Shown: piece after piece, positions 1 to 8,145 of the stretch
Layout: the number at the start of each line of letters is the position of its first letter
Position numbering within the stretch: the stretch's first letter is position 1
Assembly: GCA_947642745.1 (NCBI GenBank)
Contig: CANRTU010000046.1
Location: forward strand, 1-35,959
Origin: an uncultured Eubacterium sp.
Lineage (GTDB): Bacteria; Bacillota; Clostridia; Lachnospirales; Lachnospiraceae
Direction: 5' to 3'
Length of the DNA: 35,959 nt
The notes under the pieces: model-generated
The model's database searches: none
What the model was told of the DNA's origin: nothing
Seen by the model: only the letters and a program-made list of their open reading frames with translations
Position numbers and translations under genes: made by a program

Positions 1-191
1 TTTTCACGAAAATCTTTTTCATTTTCCTCTTGACATATTACCAAATTGCTTTTTCAAGTACTATTTAGTATTATTCAACAATGATACAAAATGGTCATAT
101 TTTGTCGGACTTTACAGCCACTTCATAATTGTATTGTAACATAAAAAATGCTAAAATTTATAACTGAATAAAAATGTAAAGGGGTCCGCTT

Positions 192-833
192 ATGAATACA
201 CTGGAATATCATCGCATATTACATGAAATCAAAAATACAATTACTCTCATAAACAGTTCCATGCAATTACTGGATGGTAACTGTCCTGTGTTAAAATCTG
301 AATACTATTGGAACAATTTAAAACATGAGATTACTTATCTTAAAAATATGGTGCTGGAAATATCAAAAGCCGGAAATCTGAATCAGCTTCAGAAAGAACC
401 ACTACATATCAGCTCCATGATTGAGGAAATCTGCCACAGTATGAAAGATACTTATCCGGATCTGGAATGCAGAATACAGTATGAGAATAATCTTCCTTCT
501 GTTTCCGCGGATCCTATTAAACTCCGCCAGGCAATTTTAAACCTGCTTAAAAATTCTGCCGAAGCACAAAATGGCGCCGGATACATAATCATTAATATAA
601 TTTCAATAAATACTGCTGTACAGACTTCGATTTCTGATTCTGGAGGTGGCATCCCTGTAGATTTTGAAGATAAGATCTTTGATCTGTTTACTACTACAAA
701 AAATCAGGGTACCGGACTTGGACTTTCTATCGCAAAACAAATATTTGAATGCCATGGTGGCACACTGAGTCTGAACAATTATCCGGGCAGGGGCTGTACT
801 TTTACTTTCTCTCTGCCTGTAAGCGGGAAATAA
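192..833 (+). CDS. Sensor-less cytoplasmic histidine kinase
   Basis: A 213-residue protein made almost only of a kinase core. A phospho-acceptor box with His11 (ILHEIKNTI) sits at the very N-terminus. It is followed by an HATPase_c domain with an N box (NLLKNSAEA, about 117-125), G1 box (SDSGGGIP, 148-154), F box (KIFDLF) and G2 box (GTGLGLS, 173-179). There is no transmembrane segment, PAS, HAMP or other sensor region, so it should be soluble and receive its signal through a partner or as part of a phosphorelay, as in sporulation kinases; that role is inference. The ATG start has AAAGGGG 7 nt upstream. No response regulator lies next to it, so it is an orphan kinase here. The gene ends in a strong terminator and converges on the next gene. 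Confidence 0.9.
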   Translation: MNTLEYHRILHEIKNTITLINSSMQLLDGNCPVLKSEYYWNNLKHEITYLKNMVLEISKAGNLNQLQKEPLHISSMIEEICHSMKDTYPDLECRIQYENNLPSVSADPIKLRQAILNLLKNSAEAQNGAGYIIINIISINTAVQTSISDSGGGIPVDFEDKIFDLFTTTKNQGTGLGLSIAKQIFECHGGTLSLNNYPGRGCTFTFSLPVSGK

Positions 834-862
834 ACATTACTTCTTGCAGACTCTTCAACCTT

Positions 863-897
863 CCATACTGTGCAGACAGACAGTTTACACAGTATGG
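863..897 (+). terminator. Rho-independent terminator of the kinase gene
   Basis: A perfect 10-bp inverted repeat, CCATACTGTG and CACAGTATGG, with a 15-nt loop is followed by TTCTTTTATTT on the plus strand. The minus-strand side has no T-run, so it mainly serves the kinase gene. It lies 30 nt past the kinase stop. Confidence 0.8.
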
Positions 898-902
898 TTC
901 TT

Positions 903-1904
903 TTATTTCTGATGAAAATTAAACACATCGTCCAGCATCCGGAGTGTTTTGAAATTTCCCTTTGCTGTAAGCTCTCCGGTCATAAACGCCCTTTGAAACG
1001 TCATCTTACCTGAAATGATGCGTTCCAGTACTTCCACAGTCATTTTCGCATACACATCAATATTGTCCTGTTTCCCATAGCTGCATCTAAGCTCTTCCTG
1101 TTCTACATCTATTGTTAAAGGTTTTTTCTTTCCATCAATAATAAACAAATATCTGGCCCTGAAATCCTGCTGTGGTGCGAAATGAGATTCAAAATCGGAA
1201 ATATACGCTGTTGCATCGTCTTCTTCCTCGGTTTTATCCAGTAAACCTTTAAATTTATTTGCCAGTTCTTCAATATCTTCTTTCTGCTTTTTCACATAAG
1301 TATCATCAGATACATATTTGGAAAGCTGTTCGCTTTCTTGTGGCGTAAGCCCAAGATCCTGTGTACGCAGCACCGTTTTTGTCACTGCCTGGTTACTGGT
1401 TGGAAGGCTTTTTACTTTTTGGGAAATAGTACGATACAGATTTTCAGCTTTTTTTTCTATAATCAGCGAATAATCCTGGTTCATTTCAAAAGTAAGCAGA
1501 TCCGCCACATATCCGCATAACCCCCCACAGGGCAGACCTCCCAGTATTTCCCATGCGTTTGCCAGTGTAATCTCTCCTTCCCGTTCACCATATGTGGTAG
1601 ACATAACAACCGGCTGCATATACGTCTGGCTGATTTTTTCTTTATCCCCATACATCCAGCATGCGTCCAGAAATTGCTGCATATATCCGCCGATTCCAAG
1701 CCATTCCACTGTAGTCGCAAGGATAATGCCGTCTGCGTCTTTGATTGTCTGCGGAAGCGTCACAATACTGTTTTTCTGTTCATAGATATTATATCGTTCT
1801 ACCGTTACCCGTAGTTCTTCCAGTACTTCCTGCATTTTATTAATGACATACAGAGTCGGGTCATCCAGAACGCCCCTGCCCCCATAATAGATATTTACTT
1901 TCAT
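903..1904 (-). CDS. Flavodoxin-like NAD(P)H oxidoreductase fused to an SCP2 sterol-binding domain
   Basis: 333 residues. The N-terminal part (about 1-165) has the fold pattern of NADPH-dependent FMN reductases/flavodoxins: a first beta strand MKVNIYYGGRG, a central ADGIILATTVEW strand and a GGYMQQFLDACW segment. The C-terminal part (about 240-333) matches SCP2/sterol-carrier domains, with the typical stretch VLERIISGKMTFQRAFMTG followed by a GNF/LRML helix. A charged linker rich in K and E joins them. The expected role is a cytoplasmic flavin-dependent reductase acting on, or docked to, a lipid-like ligand; the substrate is unknown. The start has GAGAGG 6 nt upstream. A good promoter (1951-1979) overlaps the end of the upstream rhomboid gene, so it can be transcribed alone. 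Confidence 0.8.
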   Translation of the reverse strand: MKVNIYYGGRGVLDDPTLYVINKMQEVLEELRVTVERYNIYEQKNSIVTLPQTIKDADGIILATTVEWLGIGGYMQQFLDACWMYGDKEKISQTYMQPVVMSTTYGEREGEITLANAWEILGGLPCGGLCGYVADLLTFEMNQDYSLIIEKKAENLYRTISQKVKSLPTSNQAVTKTVLRTQDLGLTPQESEQLSKYVSDDTYVKKQKEDIEELANKFKGLLDKTEEEDDATAYISDFESHFAPQQDFRARYLFIIDGKKKPLTIDVEQEELRCSYGKQDNIDVYAKMTVEVLERIISGKMTFQRAFMTGELTAKGNFKTLRMLDDVFNFHQK

Positions 1905-1950
1905 ATGTTACCTCTCATTTGTATACTTAGCGTCTGATCTGCTGTATACC

Positions 1951-1979
1951 AGTATATAAACTTTTTCATATAATTTCAA
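1951..1979 (-). promoter_or_regulatory. Sigma-A promoter of the flavodoxin-SCP2 gene
   Basis: On the minus strand TTGAAA (1974-1979), a 17-nt spacer and TATACT (1951-1956) form a near-consensus sigma-A promoter. Its -35 box overlaps the stop codon of the rhomboid gene. The leader to the ATG at 1904 would be about 40 nt. Confidence 0.6.
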
Positions 1980-2602
1980 GTCTCCTGAGGTTTACTATAT
2001 AAAAGTATACTCAGGATAAATCCTCCGGCAGCTCCGCCAATATGTGCCCAGTTATCAATCCCTGTGGATGTGAATCCATTATACAGGCAAAGCGCTATCA
2101 TAATTAGCAATCCTTTCGTTGTAAGTTCCCCGATTCTGCCCCTGTTGCGTACCGCAACCCACACCAGAGCGCCTGTCATTCCAAATATTGCTCCGGATGC
2201 GCCTGCGCAGACTGCGTAATCATCTGTTGCCACCATAATATACAATGATAACAGACTGCCTGCTACCCCGGACACAAGATAAATAATCAGATACTTCAAA
2301 TGGCCTGTGGCCTGTTCCAGCCTGTATCCGGCCGCAGCCAGCAGAATCATATTATTTGCCAGATGCTGCGGACCAAAATGCAAAAACATGGCTGTTATCA
2401 GACGATACCATTCATGACTTTCCAGAACAAGATCCGGATATAGTCCCCCGTAACTGATGATATAAGCTCCATCCAGTGTATCACCGGATAATTCCATGAT
2501 ACACCAGACTAACACGTTCACGACTACCAGTATGATATTTACAATTGGACGCTTGGTACCATTCTCATTATATAAAAGATGACTCCGCCTTCTTTGCTCC
2601 AA
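1976..2602 (-). CDS. Rhomboid-family intramembrane serine protease
   Basis: 208 residues with about six hydrophobic segments. The hallmarks are present: the catalytic Ser136 in GASGAIFG, the catalytic His187 in NWAHIGG, and the oxyanion-side motif HFGPQHLANNM (His80, Asn84) in TM2. It should cleave transmembrane substrates in the plasma membrane. The start is TTG at 2602, supported by AAAGGA 9 nt upstream; an ATG a little further up runs into a stop after two codons. The gene follows the FHA-domain gene by 56 nt with no clear terminator between, so the two are probably co-transcribed. Whether it acts on Tad components is unknown. Confidence 0.9.
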   Translation of the reverse strand: MEQRRRSHLLYNENGTKRPIVNIILVVVNVLVWCIMELSGDTLDGAYIISYGGLYPDLVLESHEWYRLITAMFLHFGPQHLANNMILLAAAGYRLEQATGHLKYLIIYLVSGVAGSLLSLYIMVATDDYAVCAGASGAIFGMTGALVWVAVRNRGRIGELTTKGLLIMIALCLYNGFTSTGIDNWAHIGGAAGGFILSILLYSKPQET

Positions 2603-2658
2603 TACTTTTTATCCTTTCATCCCAATTGACAAAAACATACCATGGACGTGAACCGCTG

Positions 2659-4158
2659 TCAATAAAAACTATAATTTTCTCCTGCGAGACTTATGATATC
2701 GCCTTTTTGCAACATATACTTTTCCCTGTATTTTAACAGTTCCCCATTAATCTGTGTTCCATTTGTAGAATTCATATCTTCCAAAAAAGTACCCTGAGCA
2801 TTAATTTCAACTCTGGCATGTACCCTGCTGATCATTGGAAAAGGTATACAGACATCGCATTCCTCATGATTGCTGCCAAGAATCATCTGTCCGGCCACGC
2901 AGCAAAAATCCCTGGAACGGTCCATGCCCTGATATATAAACTGATTCCTGATACCTTCTGTTTCTTCTATCATACAGACTGTAGGATGAATCACAGGCAT
3001 CTCACCGGTCTCTTCTTCAAATACTGGTTCCTCCTGCGTATTACAATAAGCGCCTGTATATAATTTTTTTCTCAGCAGATTCTTTAATTTTTCTCCTGCC
3101 TGTTTTTTGGCGGTTTCTTTTTGTTTTAGCTTTGATGCATCTCCTTTCCTGCTATCTGTCGGACAAATGTCTGATTCCGTTAACTGTTCCTGTTTTTTTC
3201 CTTTCTTTTTTTGCTTTCTGGAAATAGTTTCCTGCTCCTGTTTTGCTATCTTTTGTTCTGTCACATGTTCCTTTTGTCCAGAAAATATTTTTGCAGATGT
3301 ATCAGAAATATTCCTGCCAGACATAGTATCAAAGTTACACGCAGATGATCCTGCCGGTGTCTTGTGCATCTCTTTAGATACCTGTCTTTGTGTCCCGTCT
3401 GACAACATTACTTGTGACGAACTTCTGATATAACTCTGTGCCGTCCCTGCTGGTAATGTTTCTGCAGATTTACTGGTCTGATCTGCGAAAGAATGACTGA
3501 CTGATAGTTCTTCATCTGGCCCCGCTGATCTTTCAGAACTTATTTTTTCAGTTGTTATCACGTTTATATTAAATTTTCGTTCCATGGACAGATCTGGTCC
3601 GGTCTCCACTACTCCTGCCCTGAAACCTTCCAGTACAGTATGAAGTGCCGTGTTTTCCTCAGAAACACGCTGATACACACAATAGGCAAGACGCACTGCC
3701 TGTTCGTTTTTATGATCCAGACGCTGCAGCAGATATTCCATTAATTCCCGAAACTGCTGGCAGATATCCTTCTGAAATCCTGGCAGATAACAATAACAGG
3801 CATTTTCTGACTCACATTCCAGAAATATCATTTCCGGAATAAGCAAAATATCATTTTCTGCAAACATATAATTATGTGCCTGTTTACATGCCTGATCAAA
3901 AGAGTTGAGAACGTTAACAAGTAAACGGTCATCCAGCGTCCTGTATTCCAGCAATTGTTCCAGTGATCTTTTACCAGTAATATTATATTCAAACTGTTTT
4001 TTTTCATTTCTTTCCTGCATCTTTATGTTTAAAAAATATGGTATTTTATGATACCGGAACATTTCTATACCATCCAGTTCTGGCTGATTTTCTTTTTCAG
4101 CCGTCAGAATCAGGTTGCTGCTATTCATACCACGACTATATTCTGCCCTTGGCGCCAT
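2659..4158 (-). CDS. FHA-domain protein with DUF6382-like N-terminus
   Basis: 499 residues. The N-terminal 170 or so residues resemble the Lachnospiraceae/Clostridia domain DUF6382 that accompanies FHA domains. The middle (about 190-390) is low complexity, rich in S, T, K and E and probably disordered. The C-terminal 90 residues are a forkhead-associated domain with the phosphothreonine-binding signature SRVHARV and NSTNGTQING. It should dock phosphothreonine proteins made by a Ser/Thr kinase (not in this window). AGGAGGGG stands upstream of the ATG; an internal Met11 is possible but has no comparable site. It lies directly downstream of the Tad locus, where FHA proteins are often found; a regulatory role in pilus assembly is inference. 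Confidence 0.85.
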   Translation of the reverse strand: MAPRAEYSRGMNSSNLILTAEKENQPELDGIEMFRYHKIPYFLNIKMQERNEKKQFEYNITGKRSLEQLLEYRTLDDRLLVNVLNSFDQACKQAHNYMFAENDILLIPEMIFLECESENACYCYLPGFQKDICQQFRELMEYLLQRLDHKNEQAVRLAYCVYQRVSEENTALHTVLEGFRAGVVETGPDLSMERKFNINVITTEKISSERSAGPDEELSVSHSFADQTSKSAETLPAGTAQSYIRSSSQVMLSDGTQRQVSKEMHKTPAGSSACNFDTMSGRNISDTSAKIFSGQKEHVTEQKIAKQEQETISRKQKKKGKKQEQLTESDICPTDSRKGDASKLKQKETAKKQAGEKLKNLLRKKLYTGAYCNTQEEPVFEEETGEMPVIHPTVCMIEETEGIRNQFIYQGMDRSRDFCCVAGQMILGSNHEECDVCIPFPMISRVHARVEINAQGTFLEDMNSTNGTQINGELLKYREKYMLQKGDIISLAGENYSFY

Positions 4159-4266
4159 AATAAATTCCCCTCCTGCCCACTCCGTTGTTACAATATTTTA
4201 CAATAAAATTCATGATTCAGAATCAATTACAACATTGCATGTATTTTGTATTTATGATTACTGATA

Positions 4267-4545
4267 TCATTTTTCTTTTAGATTTTGCTGTATAAAGGTC
4301 ATTTTTCTTACAATATCCACCTGGTCCAGTTTTGTTAATTCTTCTTCTATTTCTACTGCTGCTTTTGCTTCCTGAAACATTCCGTAACCTGTATCAATCA
4401 CTCCGGCTATAGTAAATAAAATCAAAGGTACAATAACCGCTGCTTCTACTGTGAATGATGCTTTTATCCGGATAATATTATCAAGTGTTTTCTTACTGTC
4501 TGTATTGTTTTTTCTAATTATAGAGTGATTAATCTTATAACCCAA
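4267..4545 (-). CDS. Small TadE-like pseudopilin
   Basis: 92 residues. After a basic N-terminal leader of 29 residues comes KASFTVEAAVIVPLILF, a class III (Tad-type) prepilin signal in which cleavage after Ala29 would leave Glu34 at position +5. The remainder is one hydrophobic helix and a short amphipathic tail rich in E and K. It is probably a minor pseudopilin of the Tad system, processed by one of the two peptidases encoded nearby. The start is TTG with AAAGGAAG 7 nt upstream. It is separated from the peptidase gene upstream by 140 nt of AT-rich sequence with no convincing gene. Confidence 0.75.
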   Translation of the reverse strand: MGYKINHSIIRKNNTDSKKTLDNIIRIKASFTVEAAVIVPLILFTIAGVIDTGYGMFQEAKAAVEIEEELTKLDQVDIVRKMTFIQQNLKEK

Positions 4546-4685
4546 ATATTCACTTCCTTTTGCTACTTTTTACTATTTATATCTAACAATCTGTTTTTAT
4601 TATTTATTCTGAAATAAAAAGACGGTCTGAATAGAATGCCAGTGTAAATGGTTCATACAAAGCATAAATCTGATACGGCCGGTGA

Positions 4686-5108
4686 TCATGCAATAAACAG
4701 GCTGAAAATATAGGATACCAGTATAAATGGCGCAAAAGGAATTTCATATGTCCTGCTTTTCTTTTTAATAACATATAAAAATAATGCATAGCCCGCTGAA
4801 ATAAATGTAGCAAATATAAAAATTCTGATTACTTCTTCCGCACCCAGAAAAATACCTGTTGTCATTAACAACATGCTGTCTCCTGTTCCAATGCTTCCCC
4901 CGGACAAACATGATAAAACCAGTACAGCGGCCCCCGGACAGAGACCTGCAAAAAAATACAAAGCAGGATGTTTCCATATAAAAATCTGGCATATAATTCC
5001 TTCTGTGGCAAAGCATAGAAACCAGCAGATGTAAATTCTTTTCGTTTTTATATCTTCCCAGCTGCAGATTCCAAGCATGACCAGTACTGATATCTGTTTA
5101 ATTATCAT
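4686..5108 (-). CDS. tadV: Prepilin peptidase, A24 family (TadV/CpaA-like)
   Basis: 140 residues, four or more membrane helices. Both catalytic aspartates of type IV prepilin peptidases are visible: Asp19 in CSWEDIKTKRI and Asp77 in the GxGD motif GTGDSML. It lacks the N-terminal methylase domain of PilD, as expected for Tad-type peptidases. It should remove leader peptides from the Flp pilin and TadE-like subunits at the membrane. GGGAG stands 7 nt before the ATG, and the gene starts 3 nt after the TadE-like gene stops. It is one of two A24 peptidases in this locus (the other at 12554-13180). Confidence 0.9.
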   Translation of the reverse strand: MIIKQISVLVMLGICSWEDIKTKRIYICWFLCFATEGIICQIFIWKHPALYFFAGLCPGAAVLVLSCLSGGSIGTGDSMLLMTTGIFLGAEEVIRIFIFATFISAGYALFLYVIKKKSRTYEIPFAPFILVSYIFSLFIA

Positions 5109-5111
5109 TTT

Positions 5112-6044
5112 TTAACTCCCGCATTTTTTACACATCCTTTTTTCTGTCGCTTTAGACCTGCGTATCATATAAATACTTCTTTTTAGTCCGCTGCATGTAA
5201 GACTTGCATGGTAACGATCTCCGTAATCCGTTATATAGACCATACCCTGATTTGATACAGAACTGCCGCACTTTTCACATGTATGATACTTTCCTCCGCT
5301 TTTGTTCCGGTAATCACTAATCCGACTGTAAGGCGTGCCCTGAATGGACAGATCCAGATGTGTACAGGTCCTGACTGCATGGTATACTGTTCCATATTCT
5401 GTATAATACAGCCAGTTGTCATTCTGCTCTGTATCCTGTCCAGGCTGATAACCAGTCCATTTTCTGCATTTTTCCTGTTGTACAATCTGATACTTTATAT
5501 TTCCAAACAGACTGACTGGAAGTTTCATTACATAAACAGCCTTTAGCTCTATATAATTCCCTGAACAGTCTGACTGGGCAAAACTGATTCCTGACACCCC
5601 TCCTCTGATAAACTTTGTGGGGCAGTTCTGCTTTTTCAATTCCTGCTGGAAATAAAACTTTGCTTTTAGTAAATTTACATATGTACCACCCTTTTTCTGC
5701 GTCTCAGTCTGCTCTGCTTCCTGCTTTTTTTCAGTAACATGATCTTCTGTACAGCATTCTGCGGCCGCTCTCCTGCCTGCGTACTGCAGAGACTGGGCCA
5801 CACCGGCCTGTACCTGCATAATTCTGAAAAAATAGAGAATAAACACCATAAAACATACATAAAAGGGTAATACAGCTGCTGCTTCTACTGTTAATGACGC
5901 TTTCTGGCAGATGTACCGGGATATCCCCCGGTTTCCAGATAGGAAGTATTGTCTGAAACAGACAACTGTCTGCCTGATAGAGAGAGAGATTTGTTTTAGA
6001 AATTTGATCTGGTTATACTTGTGAAATGAAAAACCGGAGGACAT
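5112..6044 (-). CDS. TadE-like minor pilin with two C-terminal His/Cys modules
   Basis: 310 residues. A long basic leader ends in QKASLTVEAAAVLPFYV, a Tad-type signal with cleavage expected after Ala49 and Glu54 at +5, followed by one hydrophobic helix (about 53-75). The ectodomain ends with two homologous modules. Module one (about 212-260) has YHAVRTC (His222, Cys227) and CEKCG (Cys256, Cys259). Module two (about 269-309) has YHASLTC (His279, Cys284) and CKKCG (Cys305, Cys308). The spacing suggests a metal-binding knuckle; this is inference. Six further cysteines are scattered between. The upstream signal AGGTG stands about 8 nt before the ATG. It is probably exposed outside the membrane, perhaps at the pilus tip. 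Confidence 0.8.
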   Translation of the reverse strand: MSSGFSFHKYNQIKFLKQISLSIRQTVVCFRQYFLSGNRGISRYICQKASLTVEAAAVLPFYVCFMVFILYFFRIMQVQAGVAQSLQYAGRRAAAECCTEDHVTEKKQEAEQTETQKKGGTYVNLLKAKFYFQQELKKQNCPTKFIRGGVSGISFAQSDCSGNYIELKAVYVMKLPVSLFGNIKYQIVQQEKCRKWTGYQPGQDTEQNDNWLYYTEYGTVYHAVRTCTHLDLSIQGTPYSRISDYRNKSGGKYHTCEKCGSSVSNQGMVYITDYGDRYHASLTCSGLKRSIYMIRRSKATEKRMCKKCGS

Positions 6045-6099
6045 CCCGATACACCTGCCTTTCCATAATAAAATATTTTATGCTGTCTTTATAAAGCGC

Positions 6100-7761
6100 T
6101 TATCCGTCATCCTTCTGTTTCAGATAATGAAAACTATGTAATTGTTTATAAACATATCCTTTTTGAGACAGCCTGGTAATTGTTACAAAATTTAAAAACA
6201 TCTGTCTGGCATGATAGGAAGTATCTGTTTCGATTGCGGTCATCATACAGTCCACCCTGATTTTCTCATAGCCTTTATAGAGCCGTAAATTTTTTTCCAG
6301 CAGATTGGAGAACCGGATTCCGATGGTCTCTATACTTTCTATCATTAAAAATGCCTGTATATAATCCTGATATGTGATTCCGCTGTTTACTTCCCTGGCT
6401 TTTACAGAACTGCGAAACAGCACAGAAGCTGTTTCCGCCAGACTTACATTCCAGTAGTCTGATGTTTTTAACAGAGCTATTTTTCCACCAGAGAATAATG
6501 TTCTAAGTTCCACAATACTTTCCGCATATGCCCAGGATGCAAGGATTCCCATTTGTACTGCCTTCGCAGCTGCCGGTATTCCGGCAAACAAAGTAACTGT
6601 TGTAGCCATTGTCAGGGCTTCCTCCCGCCTGACACTATCCGATAACAGGTATGCGAAATTAATACCTTCTCTTATCAGCAACAGGCGGCGGGCCATTTTT
6701 TTTAAATTTTCCTCATCCGAATATTTTCCAAACAGAATATATTCCTGTTCATAAGCCAAAACATGGGGCATGCCTGTTTTCTTCCGGTAACTGGATGTAT
6801 ACTTGTTAAGATACTGTGTAATCAGTATTTTATCCAGTGCTCCGTGATTACCGCTATTTTCATAATTACCAGAATTTAATGTCCGCTGCTCTGCACTATC
6901 TGCTTCCGCCATCTGTCTGACTGATATTTTATCGCCATCAGATAAAATCTGGGATAATAAAGGAGAACTTCTGGCTTTTTGCACATCTTCCATAGGATGA
7001 TCCACTGGTTCAGCGCTGTTTGTACCAGGTATCCCTGTTCTTCCAGTATCTGTCTGTTCTATATTGCCCTGATCAGCATTCATCCTTACTGTAAGCTGTC
7101 TGACTGTGCGTATATCCTGATCCGGACTATTACCAGATACAGACTGCTGCTTTATATTCTGATCAGACTGCCGGAGTGTTTCCTCTTTTGCCTGTTCCAG
7201 TGTATCCAGCGCCCCATCCAGATAATCATCCGGCTTTTCACTGTTATGTTCTAATTCCTGAATTCCGGTTATTTTTTTATATGTCTGCTGTAATAAATCA
7301 GCAGCCAGTTCTGTTTTCATCACCTGTGCCATTTGTCCCAGCAGAGGATAACCATGATAATCAGTAGCCAGTTCGTAACGAACAACGCTGCTGTCAGTAA
7401 CATTCATCTGTAAAAAATTGCTATATGTACCAAATCCAGACACTGTGGGATTTAGATTTTCCTGTCCCAGTTCCTGCATACGGGCATTTATCTTTGACAA
7501 CATTAAATCTCCTGTACCGTAACTGCTATCCATCATAAACAAATGATAATTTTCATAAGCAGGCACGTTATATTCTGCAAACATGGATTCTGTTACGCTC
7601 TGGCTATTAATAATAGAAATCATTCCAAGTATCATATATCTGGAACCTTCCAGCAGTGTAAACAGTAGTGATGCGGCTACCATCAGCATCAGACTCATAA
7701 ATACAGTAATACTTCCCCTGATCCTGTGTTTTTTATAATCGCTTTCAGTCCCCTGCCACAT
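6100..7761 (-). CDS. Large TadE/TadG-like Tad-locus protein (DUF5702-like)
   Basis: About 553 residues. The N-terminus has RIRGSITVFMSLMLMVAAS, a pilin-like signal and single hydrophobic helix, but position +5 after the Gly is Phe, not Glu. The long remainder is predicted extracellular: a Q/D/S-rich middle (about 180-310), then helical segments near the C-terminus with a hydrophobic alanine-rich stretch. This resembles the large TadG-like or DUF5702 proteins of clostridial Tad loci. The start chosen is the ATG at 7761, with AGGG 8 nt upstream; a TTG at 7788 would add nine residues but lacks a ribosome site. It overlaps the end of the Flp gene by 17 nt. Confidence 0.75.
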   Translation of the reverse strand: MWQGTESDYKKHRIRGSITVFMSLMLMVAASLLFTLLEGSRYMILGMISIINSQSVTESMFAEYNVPAYENYHLFMMDSSYGTGDLMLSKINARMQELGQENLNPTVSGFGTYSNFLQMNVTDSSVVRYELATDYHGYPLLGQMAQVMKTELAADLLQQTYKKITGIQELEHNSEKPDDYLDGALDTLEQAKEETLRQSDQNIKQQSVSGNSPDQDIRTVRQLTVRMNADQGNIEQTDTGRTGIPGTNSAEPVDHPMEDVQKARSSPLLSQILSDGDKISVRQMAEADSAEQRTLNSGNYENSGNHGALDKILITQYLNKYTSSYRKKTGMPHVLAYEQEYILFGKYSDEENLKKMARRLLLIREGINFAYLLSDSVRREEALTMATTVTLFAGIPAAAKAVQMGILASWAYAESIVELRTLFSGGKIALLKTSDYWNVSLAETASVLFRSSVKAREVNSGITYQDYIQAFLMIESIETIGIRFSNLLEKNLRLYKGYEKIRVDCMMTAIETDTSYHARQMFLNFVTITRLSQKGYVYKQLHSFHYLKQKDDG

Positions 7762-7924
7762 CAGATGCGCCCTGTGTAATTGTCTCAAAAATGGTTTCTA
7801 CCAGTGAACGTAAACTATCTTTAAATATCAGAACCAGCCCGATTAATACAACCAGTATCAAAATAAGCTCCACAACACCGATACCATCTTCTTCTTCCCA
7901 AAAACTTCTTATACAGTTCATCAT
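7745..7924 (-). CDS. flp: Flp-family type IVb pilin (major Tad pilin candidate)
   Basis: A 59-residue protein. The short leader MMNCIRSFWEEEDG is followed by IGVVELILILVVLIGLVLI, the typical Flp pilin helix. Cleavage after Gly14 leaves Glu19 at +5, the hallmark residue. A short charged tail ends the protein. Two adjacent ATG codons (7924 and 7921) are possible starts; GGAAAGGAT lies 6-9 nt upstream. This is the expected structural subunit of the pilus and the substrate of both A24 peptidases and of CpaF/TadB/TadC. It sits between TadC and the TadE-like genes, the usual order in clostridial loci. Confidence 0.85.
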   Translation of the reverse strand: MMNCIRSFWEEEDGIGVVELILILVVLIGLVLIFKDSLRSLVETIFETITQGASDVAGD

Positions 7925-7925
7925 A

Positions 7926-8111
7926 TTAGATCCTTTCCGGCCGGCAGTGTATGCTCATAACCTGTTCTGCCAGCCTTAGTAAAATTTTGTGTTCTGACAG
8001 ATGATGCTTTTCGTATCTGCCAGACAGATATGATTGTTCAAATACCTGATATTTTTGATTTTTGTTACAATGTATAGCTGAAAATACTTTTCGTAAACCG
8101 GAACTATTCAA
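7926..8111 (-). CDS. Possible small protein between tadC and flp
   Basis: An open frame of 61 codons with a TTG start that nearly fills the gap between tadC (ends 8146) and flp (starts 7924, 2 nt after this stop). Codon choice looks like that of the neighbours and the product is basic (His, Lys, Arg rich), without a membrane segment. Against it: no ribosome site precedes the TTG and an in-frame stop lies two codons upstream. I do not recognise a family. The same DNA contains a hairpin TATCTG/CAGATA (8014-8030) and could simply be an flp leader. Confidence 0.25.
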   Translation of the reverse strand: MNSSGLRKVFSAIHCNKNQKYQVFEQSYLSGRYEKHHLSEHKILLRLAEQVMSIHCRPERI

Positions 8112-8145
8112 TTCTTAACAAAACGCCCGGAACATTTCGTATATC

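Noticed and set aside
30..67. TTGACA near the left edge as a promoter of the kinase gene
   Set aside because: No -10 box at 16-18 nt; the nearest AT-rich box is 26 nt away.
100..110. Spo0A-box-like TTTGTCGGAC upstream of the kinase gene
   Set aside because: One mismatch to the seven-base core TGNCGAA and a single occurrence; short enough to arise by chance.
4604..4813. Minus-strand frame overlapping the prepilin peptidase
   Set aside because: It lies in another frame of a clearly coding region and has no motif.
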